NCBI GenBank assembly: GCA_002224055.1
Contig: AZLU01000051.1
Location: forward strand, 62,001-126,000
DNA: 64,000 nucleotides
Direction of reading: 5' to 3'
Origin: Pezizomycotina sp. ARF18
Taxonomy: Eukaryota; Ascomycota
The notes under the pieces were generated by a model. The model ran no database searches, had not been told where the DNA came from, and worked only from the letters and a program-made list of their open reading frames with translations. Below, one piece after another: positions 22,507 through 34,400 of the stretch; the stretch's first letter is position 1, and every line of letters begins with the position of its first letter. The position numbers and the translations under genes are program-made.

Positions 22507-25500
22507 CTTTGTGATGATTATTATGAGGCAATGGGTATGTGTACAAAGGTTCTTTTTGTTCCTTTCAAGAACTGCTTAATGATGTCGTTCGAAGCAAAAA
22601 TATAAAGGGGATTGGCGATTTATATTGAAAAATAAATAGGAGGTGTGTTGTTCGAATTTAATGCGGGTGTTTCGTAATTGACGAGACGAGGAGGAAGTAG
22701 TCTTTAGTTTGGCCCCTGACTTTAGGAACACCAGAGAGCCCTGACAACAAAGCAAAAGGCAATCTCCTCTTAAAAGAAAGAAAAAGAAAAATGCCACTAA
22801 AATAGTAGAATACCCCCAACTAGCACTCGTGAGAAAAGATAGGACGAGGAATTTTAATAACACTAGCAAGTGTAAGGATAGTGTAAAGAAAAGGAAAGTC
22901 GCTATGCCGTCAAGGCAAGTGAGACTCGTGAGGAAAAAGTAAAGAAGGGGAGAGCTTTGTGTGCTGTCTGGGAAATTGCGGACTCGTTGCTGTTCGCCTA
23001 GGAACCCTGGGAAGGAAAACTTGGGTAGGGCTGATCGGCCTTCTGGAAACCTGGCAATGCTCTATTGTGCTTTAAAAGCAAATATCCTCCTCTTCCAAAA
23101 CGTAACAAAAGGAAAAATTAACGGTCGGAGACTATTAAATATAATAAATATAATAAGAGTTCGATTTCTCTCCTTCAGTTTTTATAAGAGCTCGAGATAA
23201 ATAAAAAATGATCTTTTGGCTTTGTTCTGAGAAATGAGAAAATATTTCCCCTTTGTCTCAGAACTTCTATGCCTTTTTAAAGACAGAAAAAACTGCCCTT
23301 TCGAATAATCGATTGTGAAGATAGAAGTAAACGTTATCCGCCAATGCCTTCCCCGTAAAAAATAATAAGAATGTATGGTGACCGATAATTGCGTCCAAGG
23401 TTAATTTTGCCTAAGACAAATAACAATGAAAAACAATGCTGTTGTTGTTGTCACTGGGTTCTGTCTGCGCAAGTTGCAGTCTGCAGCTGTACTGGTGCGT
23501 TGCCTTCGTCCTATTCCTCCGGTTTTCGAGTCCCGTTCCTAGTTCGCAAACGAGCTTTTTTAGAGGACCAGATCGTATGGTGTGCAGAAAGCGATGTGCA
23601 GAATTTCGCTGGTAAGTTAACCGATTTCAGATGTTTCTAAGCGAATGGGAGAGAGAAACCAGAAGCCTTGGAAAAATGAGAATGTGATAAATGGCGTGAG
23701 ATAAGCTGGCAAAGGTACTGAGTCGTAAGGGTAAACGGTTATCTTTGCTTGTGTTGTGTGCGATTCGTTCACATAGGAAAGAGCTCCAGTATGATTCGCA
23801 GTAAAGATAAATGTATAGAGATAATGTATAGTGTCTCGTGAGCAGTGTGTAGGATAAGCAGTCGTAAGAGTATAAGGTTTGATGTACCGAGTTCCTCTGT
23901 CGCCTCGTTTTTGTATGGGCCTCTAACAAATGGGTACGTCCCCTCGTCTTTTTCCAGAATGATAGATAATTTAAAATTGTCCAATCCTCCCATGAAACCT
24001 CCTTAACGTGGCCTGCCAGCACATCTTTATATCGAAAATAAAATGGATCGTGGGGAATTCGGAATGAGCCAAACACAAAAACCAACCCCCAGTAAAAAGC
24101 TGATGGATGGGAATCCCCCAGCTCCTATCATCTCCTCTTGCCAATCACCAGTCTGTCTTGGTGAGCAATTCCTCTGCGTAGTTTAGAACTAGTTTAGTGC
24201 AGATTTTTTTCTTCTTTTTCATCCCATTTGTGGTTTGGGATTGTCGCACCGAGCTCTTTGCTCATTGGGCCTTTTGGCAATGAGCTGTATCGCTACCCGC
24301 CGCCGCCCCCAAAAAAAGAGGGAGAAAAATTTTCTTAATCTCGTTTAGATACTGAATTCGGTGATTCACTGCCAAAAAAGGACGGGAAATCGTCAATTCC
24401 TATTACTTCAGCGAGAGCCGAAAATACCCATTTTTGTTTCTTTGTTTATTTCCGCCAATGCGCTTTGGCTAACAAATCTGGCAAAGAAGGTGTAATAACA
24501 GCTTCCCCGAAAAAAAGGGGCATGATGACTGTGTCGCATTGGTTCCAACCTGTCATCTGCTTTTGAGAGGGAAAATTTTTCTTCTCCCTTTATTATTAGC
24601 TAACCGCCGATGTATATTGGTAACAAACTTACCGCTGATGGTACAATCCCCTTTCATTTTACCGCAGACTGTCCTAAGCCAAAGAGGTAAAATTGCGTCC
24701 ACGTAGGCTCTACCGAATCCCCGCGAAGCCATCGCCAATGGAAATCCCTGGTTTGACACAATCGACCAATGAAGCGGAACCAAGAGAAATCTTGCCGTGG
24801 GCGGGGAAGAAGAAAGAGAGACATGCTTGGTGAAAAAAGCAGAGCGGGCTTTCCCTAGACGAGTTAAGTCGATTTAGATCGTCAGCTTTGCAGGGTAAAA
24901 AAAATTTACTCTAATGCAGTGTATAAAATTTTCACCGTTTACGAGTAAAAAAGCAACTCACTCACACGACATGAGCCATTCAGGAACGGGAGCAAAATCG
25001 GCGGTTTCTTCTCGTTCCTCACGGTAACGTCAAACCACGCCTGTTGGCGGGATGTATTCGTTGCAGATGTTACGTACATACATAAACTATATGTACTATA
25101 CGTAATGGAAGATCACGAAACCTGGCCGAAATATATTCGGTCAAGAGAGCAAAAAGTTGATGATCTTTGCGACGAGGTATACGAGTTCATGAGGATGAAG
25201 GTTTTCAAAACGCCCTCACACGTTCGAGGAGAAACTCGAGTCATTAGCTTCTTGCTATTAGGAAAAGGCAAGTGTTGAATTGCCCATGACATTCTAGGAC
25301 GGCGCGGAAAAACTCACTTGTCCTATAAACATGCTAAAAAAAGTTTTTGATGCCAAATTAGCATTGATAAACATACATCCGCAAACTAGAGGACGCTAGG
25401 TAGCGAGGCGTGAATGTTTTGCTGGACTCCAAGGCAGCGAAAGAGCTCATACAACGAAGTTTCCGAGAAATCTGAGGCAAATAAACTCCACCGGCGATTA

Positions 25501-27718
25501 AACCGGAGAATGAAAGGTGTATCAGCAGAAATATCTCGTAATCGATAAAACCGAAATCGGTCGATATTTTTTTATTATTCCGGGGAAGGGGAAGTTCCTT
25601 TGACACGTTTGATTTCTATTTTCTGGTGTTCTTTTTTTTTTTTTTTTTTTTTAGTTATGAGGCGGACACTTTACTTTAGCTCTTCCTCCCTTGCGCCGTT
25701 TACGTGGCACAAACCCCCGTCGTTCCTCCGCCTTCCATTGGTGGGGGGCCGCAGCCAACCAGATGCAGAGATAATTCCCAAAAAAGTAGATATGGCCAAC
25801 AGGTTGATTTGGGACGGGGGAAACTACGGGCGAATAGAAGTTCCAAACATTGGGGATGCCATGCGTAGCAAGCTTATATTGAAAAATGTTTTTTTATTTT
25901 TCTGCTGAGAACGAAACAACAGTGAATGAAAGCTTTTGGCGTTAGTGACGAAGAAATACTGGTTGCCGCTTAGCTAGGTTGATCTCCACGATGCTTAAGC
26001 GACCTTTTGGACCCGATCATCCGTACGATGCATTAATGGTCTAGAAATTGTAGATCAGCTTGTGTAATCATTCGAGAATTGGTTTGAAAGTGGGGGGGTA
26101 CCGGGTGGATAGGGTTTGGTGGGGGAAGAAGGGGGGCAAAATCTCTCAACCGCAGATCCAAAAAGCGTTGAGATATAATTACACCACCAAGGCACCGAAC
26201 GAAGCCGAACTAGAACGTTACCAAAGCCACGAACAGAACCATGCTGGAACTGTAACAAGTTCGAACGCATCTCAGACCTAGTTTAAGATAAATGATATGG
26301 AACTTACAAGAGTAGCGGGAACAAGGGTGAGGACGAGATCGCAGAATAATCTCCACCAACGTCCGTCAGCTGGACGCTGTGTTTATGTTATGGCCAGCCA
26401 GAGTCTCTTTAGAAATATTGGCAACGCGGACCAAATAGGGTTTATCCCCAAATCTCGGCCCAGGTGGTCTAGGATTCGGTCCCCGGACACTTAAGAAAGC
26501 ATCGTGGTTGAGCCTGGATCCATTAGTACTGCTGCCGTTGCGAAGTCTGAGTGCCTGGTAGAGTAGCGAGTTAGCCCCCGGTGGCCCAAATACCTTGACC
26601 TCAGCGAGCGAAACCAGGAGCATCAGAAGCCGGATGTCCTATTTGCTCATTCTCGCGAGGACGAAAAAGGTTGAGAGGGCGAGTTTGATTTAGGGTTGGG
26701 ACTTGTCGTATTCTGGGGTGCGTCCTTTCGATGACTTGGTGATGTAAGAGGTTGAGGGTGAAGGGCAAGAAGGAGAAGAAGAAGGAAGGGGGAATATTTA
26801 GATAGAATAAAAATAGGGTGGAATAGAAGTAAAAAAAAGCCAAAAAAAAAAAAAAAAACAAGAAAAGAAAAAAGTGGTGCTTAACAACAATTACCTTTTC
26901 AACTTCGCAGGTAAAAGAGCCGAATTGAAATTATTCTGCTGGTGCAAATGAATCCATGGTCTAGTATTTAAGATCAATATGATTTTCAACTAAGAAAGAC
27001 CATTTTTGTTTAGGCCATTGACCTTTCTATTGTATACCTTGTGGGCAGTTGACCGCGAGGTCATTATTCTAGAGGAATATTGACCAGTGCCTAACTAAAA
27101 TTTCGCAAGATATGATCCAATTACACTAAAATCAGGCAAAAGTATTCGGATCTATGTAGAGGGTTCGGTGCCCTGGTAATGCTGGGGGGAAGAAAAGTTG
27201 AAGCTACAGGTCTAGAGTCCGAGATTTATCTGATTCAAGCGATTGAGAAGGCTCTTATCCTAAGATCATCACGATACAGAAAAGTGCGGTTGAGATTCCA
27301 GATAGGCGGGATTGAATGGCTTTCCGACGCTCACAGCGCGAAGAGCAAATGTTTACGATGAACTAAAAAGTTGTAGACAAGAGGTTCTATGGATTACCAG
27401 CAGACAATATCATAGGTACTTAGCTTAACAACCCTTTCCAGAAAAATCCCTAAGCTTGCAAATATACTGTGTTAAGGATGATGCATTGTCCTTAGTCAAA
27501 ATATTATTAACTAGAATATTCGAATTTCCGCATACCTCATTTGCGGCACAATTGTCAATTTCATCCTTTAACGTGAAGAGTACGTATATAAAAAAAGTTA
27601 TCAATGAATTCCGTCTAGATTTATATTCTTGTGATTACGGACTAGATCATGTAGTTAAAATACACCTTGATACCTAGATAGAATAATACTACCTATATAT
27701 TTATGTCTTTTCAGCATA
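22507..27718. other. Long gene-poor stretch
   Basis: No gene I can support. Open frames of 60-150 codons occur on both strands without domains or splice support. The most protein-like is minus 26366-26623, with segments such as RPPGPRFGDKPYLVRVANIS, but I do not recognise it. A T21 tract lies at 25632-25652, and a putative G-quadruplex at 26092-26136. The last 40 bp before 27719 (pyrimidine-rich, ending TTTTCAG) look like an intron 3' end, so the C2H2 gene may have an upstream exon here. Confidence 0.35.
26092..26136 (+). other. Putative G-quadruplex-forming tract
   Basis: Five G runs of 7, 3, 3, 5 and 6 bases are separated by loops of 4-7 bases, satisfying the G3+N1-7 pattern on the plus strand. 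Confidence 0.6.
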
Positions 27719-28627
27719 ATGATGACGAATCTAGGAGTATATAACGGTACCAGAGCACCGCCTGACGAAAAGCCAATCAGCAAGGCCTCCAAGCCGCCGA
27801 CGAAATGCCACTGGTGCCCGGTGCGAGCTTGCCGCTCGAAGTTCGAGAACTGGTCGGAGTTGAAACTCCACAAATACCAAAAGCACAACGTGGGCTACCT
27901 CTGTCCAGGGGATAAGTGCGGATTGATATACCCCCGGGAAAATCAGATTCGTGAGCATTATAAGCGTATTCACGAGCCGAAAGAGAAGGAGAACGCTAGT
28001 AAAGCGATCTCGAAAGGCACAGTTCGGATGGTCCAGCGTCTATAGATATCAGTGTGGGTTACTTCCAGTATAAACTTCTTTTTTTTTTGCCTCCCCGGCG
28101 AAGAGGCGCGATTTCTCACGTTTCGGTCACTTGCTGTATTATAGGTCGCTACGGAACCGCAGAGCAGCGATACAAAAAGCGCAGCGCCCCGCTTCGGCTT
28201 TGAAGCAAAAACTTCACCTGGAGAAGTTAGCGGTGTGCCAAGTTCAAGTACTACGAACGAAGGTACAAGCGTAAGCGATTCAGAAGAGGTAGGTTCTTTG
28301 GTTTGACGAGGTCGTGCTTGTCTAATAAAGACGTATACTAATCTAGGGTTAATATAGACTACAAAGTACAAGCTAGAAAATAAAGTCGCCGAAAAGGAAC
28401 CATCTGACTTGAAATCCGAACGAGGCTCCTTCAGAGATCAAAGAAATCAGTTGAGATTTTTTGAGTACGCTACTAAGCTAGTAGAGAGGAACGACAGGTT
28501 ACTCACCTTGCTAGAGCAGAAATTGACTGTGATCATGGCCCGACTCGGCCTGTGCGATCGAAAAGGGTCGTCTGATAAATACACATTTTCGTGTCCCTCG
28601 GCGGAAAGAAGATGTAAAACAATGTGA
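27719..28627 (+). CDS. C2H2 zinc-finger protein with helical C-terminus
   Basis: Probably a nuclear DNA-binding protein. Exon 1 starts at an ATG at 27719 and encodes two C2H2-type fingers: CPVRACRSKFENWSEL ending H-x4-H, then CPGDKCGLIYPRENQIREH ending H-x4-H. Both have four residues between the cysteines. Exon 1 must leave by a phase-0 donor just before the in-frame stop at 28045. Exon 2 (28145-28288) is Ser/Thr-rich (VSGVPSSSTTNEGTSVSDSE). The intron 28289-28357 has a TACTAAT-like branch point and an ATATAG acceptor. Exon 3 (28358-28627) encodes a long helix (FFEYATKLVERNDRLLTLLE, then QKLTVIMARLGL) suited to dimerisation. All phases agree and no frame break is needed. A non-coding or short 5' exon upstream is possible. 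Confidence 0.7.
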
Positions 28628-29525
28628 AAAAATTACCGTAATAGCGTTGAAAAATCTGTTCTGAAACAGAATAGGTAGAATGATCAATACGTTTTTATTC
28701 CATTTTTTCGTGCGATATCGAAGAACAATGTCACTACAATGTTGTGGTTGTACAGGAGGTCGGGGGTGTAACTTCGAAGTCTAGTAGATAGCCGCTGTTG
28801 TATTGCACTACGCGGCAAAGGCGTATAAATTTGAGCGGCCTTTCCCGATGAGGGATAGCGCTAATTCTAGGTGCGATATCAATTTGAGGTAGCGCCAACG
28901 CGAAGGCAAGGTAAAGGTACCCTTGCGCAACGACACAACGACGCTCGACAAGCATCGATCTCGTACTACTGCGAAGGATATATTGTAGCACTAATCACGT
29001 CTATACAGACGTCAAATTTTTCACCTACAGGGTACTTAAAAAGCTGACAGCTTAGCGGGGACACGCTTGTTATCGTACGTCTATAACCTCAATTAGATAT
29101 AGAATAATACGAGATATATTCCGGTTGCCAAATTTTTACTAGTCGTTCAATGCATATTTTCCTATGAAACTGTTTTAATGCTAGCGAGACCACGCAAGTT
29201 AGAAAACCGGAAAAGAATAAAAAACACAGCGAATTTAAAGAGATAATTCTCGCAATCATGACATCTAGCAAAACACCGTTAACGCCTCGTTATGACCCAT
29301 TAGAATGACTTCGTCATCATGAATATGACGCCTCCGTTGGAAAGAAAGGAAAGCTAAAGAGCAAAAAAAAAAAAAACATAAGATCCCTTCAAACCAAAGC
29401 AATCTCAGTTCTCAGAGAACAGTCCCCCGCATCGTTTCCCCGGACTTTATAGCAGGAACCCAAAATTAAAAGGTGTGGAAAGTTACTTTCTATTAACCTG
29501 ATGTCCCGATTTCGAGAATATATTT
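28628..29525. other. Intergenic
   Basis: Nothing recognised between the convergent C2H2 and 29.5-30.2 kb genes. One short A tract lies near 29362-29375. Confidence 0.5.
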
Positions 29526-30203
29526 TCAATCCGAAGTCGAATATTCTTCCGTCATCTTAGTCGACGTCCGCGGTTTCTGCGACTTATTCCCGGCGTGGTG
29601 ATACTCTGTCAGCATCTTCATGAGGAAGTGGTACCCCAACCTCGTCTCGTACTGCCTGTGCAGCGTCATCATCTGATCATATGGCGGGCCGTCCTTCTTC
29701 TTTTTCACCCTTTCCTCTCCCTCCTCACCCAGTTTCCTCTTCGGCGGCTGGATCCTGATCCTCCTAAGCTTCTCGATCTCCATGAACGGGAAAACGGCAT
29801 CGTCGACCTCGACCTCCCCGACCCTGGGCATGTATAGATCCTCCTGCGCGACCCAGACCCTACGAAGGTTCTCCTCGACACCGCGGGGGTCGACGGGGTA
29901 GTCCGGTTCCGTACCCGCCCACACGGTGAAGTTCTCCTCGGTGAGGTCGTGGAGGTACTTGGAGTCGTGGAACTGGAGGTAGACGGCGAAGCGGCCTTGG
30001 TTCGGCTTGACGCAGTGGACGAGGGTGCGGGCGTCGATCAGGGGCAGGGCCCAGATGGAGTAGGAGGATTTGATGATCTGGGCGTCCTTGAGGGGGCAGA
30101 CGTGGCGGAGGACGCGGATGCGAGTCACGGGGAGCTCGAAGGGGTCCGGAGGGAGGTGTTCGAGGGGGATGTCGGGTGTGACGAGATCTCGGACGTACGG
30201 CAT
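29526..30203 (-). CDS. Hypothetical protein, 225 residues, basic patch
   Basis: An intact frame from an ATG at 30203 to a stop at 29526-29528. Upstream in-frame codons exist, but they follow a TTTTGCAG that looks like a splice acceptor, so the ATG at 30203 (MPYVRDLVTPDIPLEHLPPD) is preferred and a 5' untranslated exon is possible. The N-terminal two thirds look like a compact mixed fold (VHCVKPNQGRFAVYLQFHDS, FTVWAGTEPDYPVDPRG). Near residue 160 a bipartite-like basic stretch (PPKRKLGEEGEERVKKKK) suggests nuclear entry. A helix follows (QMMTLHRQYETRLGYHFLMK), then a Ser/Thr tail. No family recognised. GC-rich codon use and an unbroken frame support a real, maintained gene. Confidence 0.65.
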   Translation of the reverse strand: MPYVRDLVTPDIPLEHLPPDPFELPVTRIRVLRHVCPLKDAQIIKSSYSIWALPLIDARTLVHCVKPNQGRFAVYLQFHDSKYLHDLTEENFTVWAGTEPDYPVDPRGVEENLRRVWVAQEDLYMPRVGEVEVDDAVFPFMEIEKLRRIRIQPPKRKLGEEGEERVKKKKDGPPYDQMMTLHRQYETRLGYHFLMKMLTEYHHAGNKSQKPRTSTKMTEEYSTSD

Positions 30204-31421
30204 GCTTATAGTAAGACCTCTCTGCAAAATGGAAAGGGAAAAATGAAAGAGAGAATGATAAAGACGAAGATAGTGAAGCTGTTAAGCATTTGAACTGCTT
30301 TCTGAGATTTTTTATGAATTGGAGATAGATTCTATATATGATCGTGAAGTGCTTTTCTAATTTTCTACAAATTCAACCGTCAGTAACTGCTGCATTCGAG
30401 CTTTATTTCTTCAGCTTCGTTTTTTTTTTTTTCTAACGAGATAAAATAAAATAAAAGAAATAAAATAAAAACTACTAGTACGTTAATGATCCTTTTCACC
30501 GCGTATGAACGTTCCGGTGCAACGATTTTTCCCTGGCATTGTACTGAAAACCCAAATAGTTCCTTTAGATCTCGAGGATGTGAAGTGTCCAAATTATACC
30601 CTATGCCGGATTAGACGTAGATATATATATCGAGTTACGTTGAATGCGCCCTGATGGCGCGGGCAATCCAGCGGCTCTAGACGAAGATAGTATAGTAGAC
30701 AATTGCATTATAGAAAGCGTATAATATTCTTGAGACCGTAATACAATGTGCAAGGTCCTCCCTCTAGATTGTGGTGGTGCAGTTTAAAGCTAATATGCAG
30801 GTACATTCCTGGTAGCGGTCAGCTCTCAGGGCAGATTGATTTTCCACTTATCCTAAATGTTGGTTGTAGTGTAATGACTGCCACAATTGATTCGATCATA
30901 TGTCTGTTTAACTCTGTCAATATCTCCCAGAACTTTCTTCCTGTGAGAATAAACCAATACAACAACAGCATTTATTCAAGAGTTTAGAAAGAATGTGGCC
31001 CTCACACGACTTCCGGTAGAACTGTGGAATAATCCTGGGTTGCGGTCTTAGCGTTAGACTGGTGCAATGGTAAACTAACTGGATCGAGAAAATTTAAGCT
31101 CACGATCGGTAAAACCAGGAAATCGCTGAACGAAAAGTTCAGTACCCAAAAACCAATTGACGACAGCGATATATTCGCGCGAATCACATATATATCAACC
31201 CAACTACGCCGGGCAAGAGACATTGCCATACGCGCTGATGTAAACCCGATGCCAGTTCCGAGATCCACGTGATCAAACAGAGCCTCGCAGCTGAACATAT
31301 GCTGGCTACCCCACTTATCGCCACCATTTCCAGGTAACTTTGACCTTATAAGTTCTTTCTGCCATCAATCAAAGATTATAAAGTTGAAGATATCCGAAGA
31401 AATTTGTTCAATTCTACAGCA
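30204..31421. other. Intergenic between divergent genes
   Basis: No gene recognised. It must hold the promoters of the 29.5 kb gene and of the STAND gene, but no motif stands out. One T tract lies near 30420-30432. Confidence 0.5.
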
Positions 31422-34400
31422 ATGGACGTCATATCGGGTGCATCGAGCGTTATCGCCGTCGTCGAGCTCGGCGCAAAAATTGCTGATTTATGTTTTAAAT
31501 ATTCCAAGGCGGTAAAGGATGCCAGGGCCGACATTTTGCGCCTGCAAGAGCAGGTAGACGATCTAAATATAATCCTGAGGAGGGTCGATGACCTTGTTAG
31601 CAGGCAATTTGGTTATAGGCTGGGGGCATCTTCGCAACTTGGCAAGTCTCTAGAGAACACTCGCTTAGACCTTGTGTCCTTAGAGAAGAAGCTAGAACCG
31701 GGGAAGAAACAGAAGGCTATGAGTCGTTTCGGGTTAAGGGCTCTGATTTGGCCGTTTACGAGCGGACAGGTGGAGAAGATCGTGGGAGATCTCAAAGAGG
31801 ACCTTGATTCAATATCTCTAACTCTTCAAATTGATCAAACGTTAGTATATTGACATTAACGTATCCGTAAATTAAATAATCCTCCCAAATATTACTGATA
31901 TAGCTGAATATATTCTTGTTACAGTGCACGCACTATGAGTATTGAGCAGAAGATCGACCTAAACAAGCTTCCTTTAGCCGAGGGTGCTGCGTTTGATTCC
32001 CACATCAACGAGCACGAAATATGCTGTCACCCAAATACTCGGGTGGATATTCTTCGGGATATTGATGACTGGTCTAAAGACCCTCAAGGAAAGACCATAT
32101 TCTGGCTGAGCGGTATGGCGGGAACAGGAAAATCCACAATCTCAAGGACGGTCGCGCAGCGCTTCTCCGATGCGAATATGTTAGGAGGCAATTTCTTCTT
32201 CAAAGAGGCGAAGGCGCGCGCAGTAAAACGGCTCTTTTCTTCACCACTATTACGCGTCAGATGATCATTAGGCTTCCGCAGATGGGGCAGTGGGTTGCAA
32301 AGGCAATAGATGAAGATCCCGATATATCCAGTAAGCGGTCGAGGGAGCAGTTCGACAAATTACTCCGACAGCCCTTGGTCGAGATGAAGTGTGATACTAC
32401 AAATGTTCCGACTCTTATTATTGTAGTTGATGCCCTGGACGAATGCGAGCGCGAAGAAGACATTAGCGTTCTCTTGGGCCTTTTGCCGGAGATGCGCAAT
32501 ATAAGATCGGCTCACGTCCGTTTCTTCGTGACCAGTAGACCCGAACTTCCGGTCCGAGTTAGCTTCAGAAATATGGAGATAAACTTGCATCGCGACTTTG
32601 TCCTGCAAGACGTCGCGAAGCAGGTCATCGACGCTGATATAAGCACTTATATCAGAGATGAGCTCTTGAAGATACGCAAAGAGAAGTCTATATCCTCTGA
32701 CTGGCCGACCGACGATCAAATGAAGACTCTTGTGCAAATGTCTTCCCGTTATTCATTTACGCAGCTACCATGTGCCGCTTTCTTTCGGATCGGAGGTGGA
32801 GCCCGAAGAAGCAGCTCGACAATTATTGAACTATCAAATATCGAGCCAGGCGTCCAAACTAGACAAAACGTATCTTCCAGTTCTAGATCGCTTCCTGGAG
32901 GTGCTAGTGACTCGGAAAAAAGAGGAGCTTATAAGCAGTTTCAGGACAATTATTGGGACAATTATTCTACTAGAAGAGCCGCTCTCGGTAGTCTCGCTCA
33001 CAAGTCTTCTTTCCTTATCAGAAGACCTTGACGATGACCTCGAGTGCATAAACCGTCTCCTTGATAGCCTGCACTCAGTGCTTAGCGTCCCATCAAACGT
33101 GGATTTACCCGTGCGTCTCTTGCACCTCTCGTTTCGTGAATTTATCCTCGACCCTCAGAAGAGCGATAAGAGCATTTTCTGGGTCGATCGAAAGGTCACA
33201 CACAAAATGATAGCCGAAAAGTGCTTGGATCTCATGAGCAACAAAATCGTGGACTCCAAGAGGATATCTGTAATTTAAAACTTCCAGGGAGGTTTCGAAC
33301 GGAAATAAAAGAACCCCTAATAGATCGAGCCATCGAAGAGACCTCCAATATGTTTGCCGCTACTGGCTTCGGCATATCGAGAGAAGTACAGAAATAGAGT
33401 ACTTTCTGGAAAAGATCATCGTTTCTTGAAGGAACACTTACTCGAATGGCTTGAATGCATGAGTCTTATAGGAGAAATTAATAGAACTATTCACATGATC
33501 AACCATTTGCAATCAATCTTAAAGGTAATAAGGACATACTAGAAAAATAAAAGAAACTAGTTACATTAATACTTCGTTTTGTTGCGGAAATTAAGCTCTA
33601 ACTCTAAATTCAGTCAGTACCGAAAGCCAATGAGAACGGTCTTATGGATTTTTTTCATGATATAAGACGCTTTCTGCTCAAGCATCGGTGGATCATCGAG
33701 CAGGCCCCACTACAAATATATAACTCTGCGCTCATTTTCTCTCCAGAAGAGAGCGTGGTACGGAAGCAATTCAAACATAGAATTTCCGCATGGCTGGCCC
33801 AATGGCCAAAGACGGAAAAAGGTTGGGACCAGACTTGCAAATTTTGGAAGGACAACCAAAAAAGTTACCTCTGTGTGTTTCTCACCCGATGGTACCTTAT
33901 TGGCGTCTGGTGCGATGGATGATACTGTCTTGTTATGGGATGTGGTAACCGGAGCCGTGCTACAGACCCTGAAAATGAATTCCAAGATTTGCGACGAGAA
34001 CTATGAAGTTGACTTCAAAGGCTGTGTCCTGGCTGGGCCTCCGAAGACCCAATGGCTTCTAGTGAAGTCTTCATAAAGTTCTCACCAGATGGTGAAATGG
34101 TAGCAGCGACAACCACAATGTAGTACGGGTCTGGCATGCTGCAAGTGGCTCGCTCCTACAGCTGCTCGGACATGAACAAGACAGCGAGCTATTCGAGAGA
34201 TCTGCGAATGCATTAGAATTCTCTCCAAAAGGGGACTTACTTGCGTTTCCCTGGAATTACGCTAAGATTCTAATATGGAGTACCGAAACGTGGACTGTGT
34301 TACATAAATTCACAGTTGATGCGCAAGATCCTATTTGGGACCACAGCATAATAAGATTTTTTCCAGACGGCACTATGGTTACATCTACGGTGCCTAGGGC

